64,000 nt of DNA from Berkiella sp050247135 (GTDB lineage Bacteria > Pseudomonadota > Gammaproteobacteria > Berkiellales > Berkiellaceae). Shown one piece after another: positions 36,823 through 45,247 of the stretch. The DNA is taken from contig JBFWUT010000013.1 of the NCBI GenBank assembly GCA_050247135.1, forward strand, positions 7,391-71,390, written 5' to 3'. A program made the position numbers and the translations under genes. The notes under the pieces were generated by a model. It was not told where the DNA came from. It searched no databases and saw only the letters and a program-made list of their open reading frames with translations. The first letter of the stretch is position 1. Every line of letters starts with the position of its first letter.

Positions 36823-37126
36823 AATTTCCCCCACCCATTTTTTTAGCCGCTTCCATCATCTCTTGCTTGACCGTTTCTTTTGCGCTTTGCAAGGCTGCGT
36901 TCACTGCTGCCATAATCAGGTCACTCATGACTTCAGGTTTTTCTTCAAACAGCGGTGGGTTGAGTGCCAAGCGAACAATTTGCATTTGCATATTGGCATC
37001 GGCTTCTACTAAACCACCACCTGATTTCCCGGTAACAATCTTATTGCTGTGCTGCATGTTTTCTTGCATCTTTTGTGCATTTTGCATGAGCTCTGTCATC
37101 ATTTTTTTTAAATCATTGCTATCCAT
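36812..37126 (-). CDS. ybaB: YbaB/EbfC nucleoid-associated protein
   Basis: A 104-residue DNA-binding protein of the YbaB/EbfC family, which forms tweezer-like dimers on DNA. The N-terminal helix is Met/Gln-rich (MMTELMQNAQKMQENMQHSN) and the core contains VTGKSGGGLVEADANMQMQI and the typical PEVMSDLIMAAVNAAL. It lies 10 bases after dnaX and its 3' end overlaps recR, the standard dnaX-ybaB-recR arrangement. Confidence 0.95.
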   Translation of the reverse strand: MDSNDLKKMMTELMQNAQKMQENMQHSNKIVTGKSGGGLVEADANMQMQIVRLALNPPLFEEKPEVMSDLIMAAVNAALQSAKETVKQEMMEAAKKMGGGNFGF

Positions 37127-37136
37127 TATGAACCAC

Positions 37137-38786
37137 CTATACTGCTTTAATTTCTTCTATCTTGGCATCAAAGGTAGATACCAACGATTGGACAATCGGA
37201 TCTTCTTCTGCATTGCGCGTGGCCGTTTGCTGACGCGTCACAAGTTCAGCCTGTTCTTGCATCATGGGGGTCTGGCCCTCTATCGCCCCTATCTTGATAG
37301 TGAGTTTGATCTCACTTGCAAAATGACTTTTTAAGGCATCTTGGATCTGCGTTTGACGTTGTGCGCTTATCAGTGTTTTCTGTGATTCTTCTAGGATGAG
37401 TGTCATGACTTTATTTTCTGCATCCCATTTTTCTAGCACACAATGCTTAACAAGCATACGACTTAATCCGCTTAAGGGTAGCTTTGCACAAAGCTCAACC
37501 CAATTGAATGCTTGAGCCATCGGCGCGGGAGCTGTAAGTGGCGCGGAAGCTTGTGCTGTCGGCACTACCGTCCGTGCAGGCGCTTGTTCGATCGGCGCGA
37601 CCATCGGCGCAGACGCTTTAACTGGCGCAGGCGTGGGCATGTTGACAGGTTGTGCGGCATGAACCGGCTCTGATTTAGGAGAGGCTACCGCCGCTTTGGG
37701 TTTAAATAACATCATGCGCAATAATGTCATTTCAAAACCAATACGCATGCTCGGCGCAAAATGCAGATCTTTAAGGCCCGTCAAACCGATTTGGTACAAA
37801 AGCTGCACCGCTTCTTCACTCACTTTATCTTTTATTGCCAATGTCGCCTCATCGATTTCAGCGATCGAAGCTATCGAGGCCGTTTCAGTCGGTAAAGCTT
37901 GTGCTAGGGCAATAGCATGCAAACTTTGTAATAATGAGTCGAGTATTTTTTCATAATCAACACCAAACATCGCCATATCATCGACAACAGCTAAACATTG
38001 TTTGATGTCGGCACTGATGAGCCCCTGTAAAAGCGAGGGCAAATAACGGTAGTAACTCAAGCCAAATAATTCGTCTACTGACTCCGTTTTGATATCATGC
38101 TGACAATAAGCAATAGCTTGTTCAAGCAAACTAATAGCATCACGCATACTGCCATTCCCGGCGCGAGCAATGCGAAGTAATGCATTTTGCTCATAAGGAA
38201 TATTTTGCTTAACCAGGATCTCTTGTAACTGGGCAGTGATATCGCCAATAGCAATCGCCTTAAGGCTTAGGCGCAAACAACGCGATAGTACCGTGACAGG
38301 GATTTTTTCCGGATCGGTGGTAGCTAAAATAAATTTAACGTGCGCAGGTGGCTCTTCCAATGTTTTTAACAAGGCATTAAAGCTATGCCCCGAAAGCATG
38401 TGGACTTCATCAATCAAATAGATTTTAAAACGTCCGATAGTGGGAGCATATTGCACGTTATCAAGAAGCTCACGAGTGTCTTCAACACGCGTTCTGGAGG
38501 CACCATCGACCTCAATGAGATCCACAAAACGTCCATTATCGATGTCAACGCAAGCGCTACACTGGCCGCAAGGCTCTGGTGTGATGCCCTTCTCACAGTT
38601 TAACGCTTTAGCCAAGATTCGGGCGATAGTAGTCTTACCTACCCCACGAGTACCCGTAAAAAGATAAGCATGATGGACTTGCTGCCTAGCTAAGGCATTG
38701 GTCAGTGCACGCGTGACCTGTTCTTGCCCGCGCAAGCTTGCAAATGTTTTGGGTCGCCATTGACGCGCTAATACTTGATAGGCCAC
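37137..38786 (-). CDS. dnaX: DNA polymerase III subunit tau (DnaX)
   Basis: The 549-residue clamp-loader ATPase. It begins YQVLARQWRPKTFASLRGQE, then has Walker A TGTRGVGKTTIARILAKA, a four-Cys zinc site (CEKGITPEPCGQCSAC), Walker B YLIDEVHML and the arginine-finger SRC of the sensor region. A Pro/Ala-rich linker near residues 365-425 separates the ATPase part from the C-terminal tau region, which is shorter than in E. coli (643 residues). I looked for an A-AAA-AAG slippery heptamer like that producing gamma in E. coli and did not see one. The 4.5S RNA gene lies just upstream on the same strand. Confidence 0.96.
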   Translation of the reverse strand: MAYQVLARQWRPKTFASLRGQEQVTRALTNALARQQVHHAYLFTGTRGVGKTTIARILAKALNCEKGITPEPCGQCSACVDIDNGRFVDLIEVDGASRTRVEDTRELLDNVQYAPTIGRFKIYLIDEVHMLSGHSFNALLKTLEEPPAHVKFILATTDPEKIPVTVLSRCLRLSLKAIAIGDITAQLQEILVKQNIPYEQNALLRIARAGNGSMRDAISLLEQAIAYCQHDIKTESVDELFGLSYYRYLPSLLQGLISADIKQCLAVVDDMAMFGVDYEKILDSLLQSLHAIALAQALPTETASIASIAEIDEATLAIKDKVSEEAVQLLYQIGLTGLKDLHFAPSMRIGFEMTLLRMMLFKPKAAVASPKSEPVHAAQPVNMPTPAPVKASAPMVAPIEQAPARTVVPTAQASAPLTAPAPMAQAFNWVELCAKLPLSGLSRMLVKHCVLEKWDAENKVMTLILEESQKTLISAQRQTQIQDALKSHFASEIKLTIKIGAIEGQTPMMQEQAELVTRQQTATRNAEEDPIVQSLVSTFDAKIEEIKAV

Positions 38787-38820
38787 AACACATCCCTTTT
38801 AGAAGTATTCTGTTTGAGAT

Positions 38821-38934
38821 GGTGGTAATCCCGCCAGCCACACTCCGGCACATGAATCTGCTACTACCGTTGCTCCCTTCCGGGCCTGGCGGGGTTCATA
38901 ACATATCATTGCGAAGGGACCGACGAGATCACCA
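38821..38934 (-). ncRNA. ffs: 4.5S signal recognition particle RNA
   Basis: Read on the minus strand, this holds the invariant SRP domain IV: CCAGGCCCGGAAGGGAGCAA (compare E. coli GGUCCGGAAGGAAGCAGCC), with the GGAA tetraloop closing a stem with the conserved asymmetric and symmetric internal loops. The pairing arm is AUGUGCCGGAGUGUGGCUGGCGGG, here given in parts: AUGUGCCGG, AGUGUGGC, UGGCGGG. Outer ends GGTGATC and the complementary ATTACCACC suggest a length near 114 nt as in E. coli. The ends are set by pairing and may be off by several bases. It lies 35 bases upstream of dnaX, an arrangement also known in Bacillus. Confidence 0.93.
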
Positions 38935-39024
38935 TAGAATTAGTCTTCTCAGCTGACCACGCATAATAGCTCAAAACTCAACAGCTAAAAAGCCAGCAGA
39001 GTCTACCATGTTTACGGAACTAAG

Positions 39025-39990
39025 TTAAGTGCCTCTGTTTCGTACCATTGCAAAGACAGGAGGAAGCCTTTTGCTAAGCTGCACAATTGCTTTGCGGCAA
39101 AAAGAGGAACAATGCAATTGAGCCAAGTAGCTGTAAAATGACAAGGCTGAGATAAAATTTGTTAGTTTTCTGATATTTTTCTGATAAAAGTGACTCCAGC
39201 CTAGAAAGGAACGCCATTCTTGTTTAAATAAGGCACTAAATCCCCCCCATTCTGGCTCTAGCGCTACCAAAGCTATCTCCTTGGCTTGAAAAACACTGCC
39301 ACCCATTTCGTGAACCCGCAAACATAGATCCCAATGAAACGCAGCATGGAAGCATTGCTTATCAAGCCCCTTGAGCACTAGAAAAGTAGGCGTTGGGATC
39401 AAAATACACTGAGCAGGAACGACTTGGGCAAAATGACCACCACCGACGAGAGACACCTCAGGTACATTATTATTTGTTACGTTACTAAAGTATTTTTTAA
39501 TGAGGGGCAGCGGAACGAGGTCCTGCGAATCTTTAACTGAAGTCGCCCCTACAACCCATGGTTTTTGTTTACGAACGCCCGTCGCCAATAATTTGAGCAC
39601 AGCATCTTTGGGTAATAAACAATAAGCATCTAACAGCAATAAAAATGGTGTTGAAGCATATTGCACGCCTAAATTATAAGCCGACGCTAAACCACGTATG
39701 CCTTCACCATCCACCACAAGGGTACGTGGCAACGTGCTAAATTGTGCTAGAGCTTCTTTGACTATAGGAGACTGACTGCAATTGACAATAATGAGCTCTC
39801 TAACCATTAACTGTGCCAAAGCAGACTGCAGCGTTGTGATAAAACGCATATCCTCATTTTGGATTGCCACAATCACGGAGACCACTTTTTGCCTGGGATC
39901 CAAGCTGACTTGTGCTGCCACGCTGCGTTGGCTAGCCGTTAAGGGGGACCTATCGTCCCAAAGGCGTTTTAAATCAATAACATAAGTCAA
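39025..39990 (-). CDS. Family 2-like glycosyltransferase
   Basis: A 321-residue cytosolic or membrane-associated GT-A protein. The start of the fold is VVSVIVAIQNEDMRFITTL, followed by ELIIVNCSQSP, and the nucleotide-sugar site is LLLLDAYCLLPKDAV, where DAY replaces the usual DxD. GLASAYNLGVQYA precedes it, as in GT2 enzymes. The C-terminal third is less typical and has a hydrophobic segment (ISALSFYSYLAQL). It is the first gene of the long minus-strand glycan block after the SRP RNA, separated from the epimerase gene by 76 bases. Confidence 0.75.
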   Translation of the reverse strand: MTYVIDLKRLWDDRSPLTASQRSVAAQVSLDPRQKVVSVIVAIQNEDMRFITTLQSALAQLMVRELIIVNCSQSPIVKEALAQFSTLPRTLVVDGEGIRGLASAYNLGVQYASTPFLLLLDAYCLLPKDAVLKLLATGVRKQKPWVVGATSVKDSQDLVPLPLIKKYFSNVTNNNVPEVSLVGGGHFAQVVPAQCILIPTPTFLVLKGLDKQCFHAAFHWDLCLRVHEMGGSVFQAKEIALVALEPEWGGFSALFKQEWRSFLGWSHFYQKNIRKLTNFISALSFYSYLAQLHCSSFCRKAIVQLSKRLPPVFAMVRNRGT

Positions 39991-40066
39991 ACGAACAACC
40001 CATAATCAATCACAACATCAAGAAAACACGGCATTATAAGGCAAACGTCGCAAAATGACAGCTGCT

Positions 40067-41032
40067 CTATTTTAGACGTTGAGAACCCTCAACGGTCATT
40101 TTTAATGCTTCCTCGATCGAATACGGTGGCCGCCAACTTAGAAGACGCATCGATTTCTCTATGTTCACCTGTAAAGACTCTGTCAAACGTTCTAGTTGAC
40201 GCTTCTTCCCTGTGACCAGCCCTAGTAGTTTTAATAGAAAGACAGGAAAAGGAAATAAGCCACTTCGTTTACCCATGGCTTTGCGCAATGCCCTAATGAG
40301 CCCTGGCGTTGATAAATCTTCATTATCCGAAACTAAAAAAACTTCGCGCTGCGCATTCTGATGCGATAAGCAACACTCTATAAAGCTTACCAAATTAAAG
40401 ACACTCACCAAAGAACGCTGATTTTTAATTGAACGTAAAGGTAACGGATAAGCGGTTTTGGCAAGCTTAATAAGTTGCTTAAAATTTCCTTTGACCTCTG
40501 GCCCATAGATCAATGGGGGACGAATAATCACCCATTCCATTCCCTGACGTCTGGCCTCTTCCTGAAGGATTTTCTCACCTTGTAATTTCGATAAGCTATA
40601 AGCATCCTGTGGCTGGGGTTGATCATCGGCTCGAAACGGCATTTCAAAGGTTTTTTCGCCATTTACTTTGATAGTACTGATGTATAAAAATCGGGATACA
40701 TGATGTTTTACTGCTTGGCGCACCAGTTGTTGAGTGCCCTTCACATTGACTTCTTGGTAAGCACTTAAGGCTTTCATTTTACGATCATTCATGTGATGAA
40801 CACGCGCAGCTAAATGTACCACCACGCTCACACCATCTAAAATACCCAGCCAAGATGTTTTCCCATCGATGCTCTCAACGTGGTGATGCGTTAAATTCTC
40901 GTGAGTTAAAGCAAAGTCTGCTCCTCTGGAAACAGCCTTAACCCGATAACCTTGTGCTAATAGGTGTTGGCACAAATGCAACCCTAGAAAACCTGATGCC
41001 CCGGTCACTAAAACGGTTAACCTATCTTGCAT
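40067..41032 (-). CDS. NAD-dependent sugar-nucleotide epimerase/dehydratase (SDR)
   Basis: A 321-residue extended short-chain dehydrogenase. Rossmann motif LVTGASGFLGLHLCQHLL, VVHLAARVHH, active-site Ser/Thr at LYISTIKVNGE and the YxxxK pair in DAYSLSKLQGEK. It resembles WbpV/WcaG-like UDP-GlcNAc or UDP-glucose 4-epimerases found next to O-antigen initiating enzymes. The exact substrate is not readable. It overlaps the upstream GT2 gene by 11 bases, so both belong to one operon. Confidence 0.82.
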   Translation of the reverse strand: MQDRLTVLVTGASGFLGLHLCQHLLAQGYRVKAVSRGADFALTHENLTHHHVESIDGKTSWLGILDGVSVVVHLAARVHHMNDRKMKALSAYQEVNVKGTQQLVRQAVKHHVSRFLYISTIKVNGEKTFEMPFRADDQPQPQDAYSLSKLQGEKILQEEARRQGMEWVIIRPPLIYGPEVKGNFKQLIKLAKTAYPLPLRSIKNQRSLVSVFNLVSFIECCLSHQNAQREVFLVSDNEDLSTPGLIRALRKAMGKRSGLFPFPVFLLKLLGLVTGKKRQLERLTESLQVNIEKSMRLLSWRPPYSIEEALKMTVEGSQRLK

Positions 41033-41819
41033 GATGATATTCTCTTTTCGGTTTAGCTATCCATTGCGTTAGTCTTGAAATGACTTTGTGACAAACGAAA
41101 AGCCAGGGCGAAATAGTAATGCCCAATTTTTTAGCCGCCAACAGAATTTGTCGGTTTTGTTCAATAATCCCTTTAATACTGTTATTGGAAACTCCGCCAG
41201 CACGCATTTTCACCATAACTTCTGGCAAATAACGCGAACGTATATGATGCTTTTCTAAAAAACGCATCATCAGCTCAACATCATTGCCCCCTTTGTAGTC
41301 AATATCGAAAACACCAAAGCTATCGTAAACTCCACGGCGCACAAAGAAGGTAGGATGAGCAGGGCACCATCCTTTAGCAAACAGCCCCGAACGAAACGGA
41401 CTTCCACGCCAATAACGCAAGACCTTATCTGGAGATTGGCTTGCGAAATAGATAAGATCGCTATAACAAGCATCCAGCATTGGATCTTGAAATGCCTCTG
41501 CAACACGAGTCAACACATCTTCATGTGCATATAAATCATCTGCGTTTAACAAACCAATCACATCGCCTGTTGCTAAGGCAATCCCTTTATTCATTGCATC
41601 ATAAATCCCTTTATCAGGCTCTGATATTAACTGATGAACATGCGAACGAAAGGATTGTATCTGCTCTATTGTATTATCAGTAGAACCACCATCAATGATA
41701 ATGTATTCAACGTGTGGGTAACGTTGCGCCTTAACAGATAACAAGGTTTCATGGATTGTCTTGCCACTATTGTAGCAGACGGTAATGATCGAAATCTTAA
41801 GTGGCGGCTTATGAAACAT
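41022..41819 (-). CDS. Family 2 glycosyltransferase (WcaE/WcaA-like)
   Basis: A 265-residue GT2 enzyme: ISIITVCYNSGKTIHETL at the N-terminus, EYIIIDGGSTDNTIEQI, EPDKGIYDAMNKGIALATG and the metal-binding LLNADDLYAHED (DD at about residues 93-94). The pattern is that of the colanic-acid-type transferases WcaE and WcaA. It overlaps genes on both sides by 11 bases and is likely to be translated with them. A second, related GT2 lies at 53583-54350. Confidence 0.88.
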   Translation of the reverse strand: MFHKPPLKISIITVCYNSGKTIHETLLSVKAQRYPHVEYIIIDGGSTDNTIEQIQSFRSHVHQLISEPDKGIYDAMNKGIALATGDVIGLLNADDLYAHEDVLTRVAEAFQDPMLDACYSDLIYFASQSPDKVLRYWRGSPFRSGLFAKGWCPAHPTFFVRRGVYDSFGVFDIDYKGGNDVELMMRFLEKHHIRSRYLPEVMVKMRAGGVSNNSIKGIIEQNRQILLAAKKLGITISPWLFVCHKVISRLTQWIAKPKREYHHAR

Positions 41820-42975
41820 AGATTTTTTCTTGCAGGAGCTGTTGATATAAATTCACTTGCTGCGACATCACCGGCTCTGTATAAAATTGGCTAGCAAAAT
41901 TTTGCGCAGCCTTAGCCATTTGTTCGTAGTTAGCATATTCTTGTGAGAGCAATATCGTATTCACTAAACCACTTTCCTCGCATAAAAAACCATTCTTACC
42001 GTGTTCAATCATTTCTTTGCGCGTACCTAAGTTCAAACCAATTACTGGGGTTTGACGCGCCATGGCTTCAATCATGGTTAAGCCAAACGTCTCAAAGGCT
42101 TTTGAGGTATGCACTAGGTATTTTGCTTTGGCAATGTATGACAAGGTTTGCTCGTGTGGCAACTGTCCTAAAAATGTAATATTCGATTGGCGATAGCGCT
42201 CCCTTAGTGAAGGCTCATCAACCCCTTTGCCAATCACAGTTAACTCATAGGTTAAGGGTAGTTTTAGCCAAGTCTCTAGTAATAACTCAATGCCTTTTGC
42301 CGCTTCAAGTCTACCAACAAACAAATATCCATTTTTATCTGTTAGCGGTAATTGTGCCTTAACAGGCTCAATCGAGTTGGGTTTGTAAAATAATTTTTCA
42401 GCTCCCAACAGTGGCCTCAGCTTTTCATTCTGGAAATGACTTAAGGTAAAATAGGCATCAATGTAACGTTGATATTCCTTAAACCGATACCAAGCAAATG
42501 CTGCAGCACTTGCCGTGCTTTGTGCTAATGAATTGCGATAACAACGATGCCTAATGCCAGCTAGTGCTAAAGGCTTACCAACACACTCATCGCAAATCCC
42601 TTTCCCTTCACGATACAGCGTGCCATTTAGGCACCACCAACGAAAATTATGCAAGGTATGAACCACTTTTGCACCAGCACTTTTTGCAGCGGCAAAAACG
42701 CTCGGCGTCAGCAAGGGAAAGAAATTATGAACGTGAACGAGGTTAATTTTTTGGTTTTCAACTAACGTTTTTACTGCAGCAAAATGTGAGGTGTCGCCCC
42801 AGATATTTTTAAAAAGCTTACCCAGTTTTATGTCATCGTTAGAGACAGCATACTCAAAGACATTGGCATCGCCTAGCATCGCTTTTAAAGCTGCTACTTC
42901 TCTTTTAACAACAATATCTTCACCACCGATAAACTGTGATTGATAAGCATTATGGACAATCAATATTTTCATCAA
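41809..42975 (-). CDS. Family 4 glycosyltransferase
   Basis: A 388-residue GT-B enzyme. The N-terminal domain starts KILIVHNAYQSQFIGGEDI and contains VHVHNFFPLLTPSVF. The C-terminal donor-binding domain has GYLFVGRLEAAKGIELLLE and the EX7E motif in FETFGLTMIEAMARQTPVI. Such enzymes with the GGED start occur widely in polysaccharide loci and act as retaining transferases. It overlaps its neighbours by 11 and 4 bases. Confidence 0.88.
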   Translation of the reverse strand: MMKILIVHNAYQSQFIGGEDIVVKREVAALKAMLGDANVFEYAVSNDDIKLGKLFKNIWGDTSHFAAVKTLVENQKINLVHVHNFFPLLTPSVFAAAKSAGAKVVHTLHNFRWWCLNGTLYREGKGICDECVGKPLALAGIRHRCYRNSLAQSTASAAAFAWYRFKEYQRYIDAYFTLSHFQNEKLRPLLGAEKLFYKPNSIEPVKAQLPLTDKNGYLFVGRLEAAKGIELLLETWLKLPLTYELTVIGKGVDEPSLRERYRQSNITFLGQLPHEQTLSYIAKAKYLVHTSKAFETFGLTMIEAMARQTPVIGLNLGTRKEMIEHGKNGFLCEESGLVNTILLSQEYANYEQMAKAAQNFASQFYTEPVMSQQVNLYQQLLQEKIYVS

Positions 42976-44015
42976 GATGAAGCCTTAACGGTCAAGTATT
43001 GCTCTACTTGCCACGCATCACGTGCTTTGAAATCAATCATCTTGAGGTTTTCTAGCAACAGCGAATAATGCTTAGCGCACCATGTAACAGCTTCATCAAA
43101 CGATTCATTGTTACCAGGCTCAAATAATTTGCCTACTTGATATTGGATAATAAAGTCTTGTGCTGAGCCCACCTGCGCAGATGCAATCACCGGCAACCCA
43201 TGATACAGCGCTTCCTCTACAACCAATCCCCAAGGTTCTTTTGTTGAGGGTAAGACAAATACATCATGACTTTGATACCAGCTGGACAAGGCTTCATTGG
43301 ATACGTGCCCCACTAAGTTCACATTCTTTAGATCCATCGCTTGTAACTTCTCTGCCAAAGGTCCCTGCCCTATCAGGGTTAACTGGTATTGAGGATACTT
43401 GGCAAACAAACGAACCAGACTTTCTAAATTTTTTTCTGGCGCTAAACGTCCTACATACAAAAATTTTCCTTGGAAAGTTTTATTCGCAGATTTTTTGTTT
43501 GTATAATTAAAAATGCCAACACCGAGGGTTTTCTTAATGTCACCTTTAAATGACAAACATCGGACTAAATCCTTTTGAGCTTCTCCCGAGCAATAAACAA
43601 GTTGCATTCTTTCTAAAAAAGCTTTTTTCAGCGATGCAGACAAACCTTGGGTTTTACTTTCAAAAATAGAAGACTCACAAGCCAAAGCGTTGCTTTTTGT
43701 GGGATACCGATAGGCGATTAACCAAAACTCCAACAGATCCCAACCGCCCACAATGATTTGTTTGAAGCGTAATGTTTTTAATACTTGATATAGGCGAAAT
43801 AAACTCTTCAGCTTTGACCGACTCTCAAAAGGGCCTTCGTTTAAAACGCAATAATCAAAGGCGAACTCACCTTGCGTAAAATCTTTTGATCGAATAGCAG
43901 AGGTGCTAGCAATAAAAATAACAAATACTTTGCATCGTTTGGCGATCTCGTTATACAAATTCACTTTATAAAAAGCGGGTAAGTGAGTGACAAACACCCG
44001 GTCATATGCTTTCAT
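42972..44015 (-). CDS. Family 4 glycosyltransferase
   Basis: A 347-residue GT-B protein. The start is YDRVFVTHLPAFYKVNLYNE. The donor domain has GKFLYVGRLAPEKNLESLVRL, LTLIGQGPLAEKLQ, and VFVLPSTKEPWGLVVEEALY, which carries the catalytic E-x7-E pair. It is one of four GT4-like enzymes in the locus. Its stop overlaps the next start by 4 bases, and it abuts the methyltransferase gene upstream with no gap. Confidence 0.87.
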   Translation of the reverse strand: MKAYDRVFVTHLPAFYKVNLYNEIAKRCKVFVIFIASTSAIRSKDFTQGEFAFDYCVLNEGPFESRSKLKSLFRLYQVLKTLRFKQIIVGGWDLLEFWLIAYRYPTKSNALACESSIFESKTQGLSASLKKAFLERMQLVYCSGEAQKDLVRCLSFKGDIKKTLGVGIFNYTNKKSANKTFQGKFLYVGRLAPEKNLESLVRLFAKYPQYQLTLIGQGPLAEKLQAMDLKNVNLVGHVSNEALSSWYQSHDVFVLPSTKEPWGLVVEEALYHGLPVIASAQVGSAQDFIIQYQVGKLFEPGNNESFDEAVTWCAKHYSLLLENLKMIDFKARDAWQVEQYLTVKASS

Positions 44016-45098
44016 CTATGACTTCGTACTAACGAATAAGGGATAAGCCCCTATGCGGCCCATGAGCTTAGGGTATCGGCTCTCTAACCAGAAAAAGGCT
44101 TTTAACATGGCCCGCCCTCCTAATTTGTCATGAACAAAAAATTTTAAAAACGGCACATTGACACTTCGCCATGAGTACAGCTTGCATCCATATTGATATT
44201 CAATATTTTGACGATACCATTGATAGGAGTGTGCATGAAAATATAATGAGGGTAACGCTGCCTTGCCAGGTAACAAGCGTTTAAACAACGAGGCGATTTT
44301 CATGGGAAACATGAATAGATTCATTAACAACGAGCGACGCCCCCAGCTATAAATAACCGCAGAACGACCGCCTGGTTTTAACACCCGTTGAATTTCAGCG
44401 TAACCTTGTAGCTGCTCTTGCGAAGGCACATGATATAAAGTGTGCAAAGAGATCACTGCATCGAGTTGGTCTGACTGAATTGGCAAAGCGGTGACATCGC
44501 ATAATAGATAAATCCCTTTTTCGCCCAGCTTTTGCTTAGCCGCTTTTAAGGCTCGCAAAGAAATATCGGCACATATTCGATAGTCATAGTTTCGGCTGTA
44601 AGCCAGATAGGCATCATATTGGATAGGGCCTGAGGCGACATCTAATAAAAAGCGGCCATGCGCAGGAATATGTTGTTTGACACGAGCATGACAATTTTCA
44701 ATATACTCTTCTGATACCGCGCGCAAATCTTCCGAGTCAAGCGCATCCTGAAAAATCCCTTGGTCTTGCTGCCAACCAAAACTATCGTAAAACTGTTTGA
44801 CGGCATTTTTGGTGTTATTCACTGCACTCTTTTGGGCGCTTTGTTTTTGCAATGCAAATTCTGGCAACAAATAAACAATATCATCTATCACCAAGTAGAA
44901 GATGTCATGATTTTCGGCTTTAAACGCACCTTGCACATCGCTCATGCCAAACCCATCATGTTGCGAAAGAATATCATGACAAGCGATCTTGGCCGCTAGG
45001 GCTTGTTGCTGATCATTAGTTTGCCAACTTAAATTACTATGGGTCAGCGGGCATCTAAGTATACTTTCCAACTCTTTGTGGTTTGTCATTGAAGCCAT
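44016..45098 (-). CDS. Class I SAM-dependent methyltransferase
   Basis: A 360-residue protein with a Trm112-like N-terminal zinc-ribbon-type start (LESILRCPLTHSNLSW), then a methyltransferase_11 fold: motif I FLLDVASGPIQYDAYLA, ICADISLRALKAAKQK, and LDAVISLHTLYHVPSQE followed by RVLKPGGRSAVIYSWG. The C-terminal 100 residues are basic and hydrophobic and may contact membrane or lipid-linked glycan. It is first in the minus-strand operon 45098-40067 and divergent from the carbamoyltransferase gene across 149 bases. Confidence 0.82.
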   Translation of the reverse strand: MASMTNHKELESILRCPLTHSNLSWQTNDQQQALAAKIACHDILSQHDGFGMSDVQGAFKAENHDIFYLVIDDIVYLLPEFALQKQSAQKSAVNNTKNAVKQFYDSFGWQQDQGIFQDALDSEDLRAVSEEYIENCHARVKQHIPAHGRFLLDVASGPIQYDAYLAYSRNYDYRICADISLRALKAAKQKLGEKGIYLLCDVTALPIQSDQLDAVISLHTLYHVPSQEQLQGYAEIQRVLKPGGRSAVIYSWGRRSLLMNLFMFPMKIASLFKRLLPGKAALPSLYFHAHSYQWYRQNIEYQYGCKLYSWRSVNVPFLKFFVHDKLGGRAMLKAFFWLESRYPKLMGRIGAYPLFVSTKS

Positions 45099-45247
45099 TT
45101 CTTATTAAGACAACGATGCGCGTATTCTGCCGCAATCCCCAGGATGAGGAAAGACTAGCTCTAGTTAAGGGATTTCGTTACACTTTTTCACCTCATTGTC
45201 TTCAAAGCCGATGATATAACCAACGGTGTCAAAATTAAGGAGTTTTT

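Noticed and set aside
37137..38786. Programmed frameshift for a DnaX gamma subunit
   Set aside because: I looked for an A-AAA-AAG-type heptamer with a downstream stem near the linker region and found none; absence by eye is not proof.
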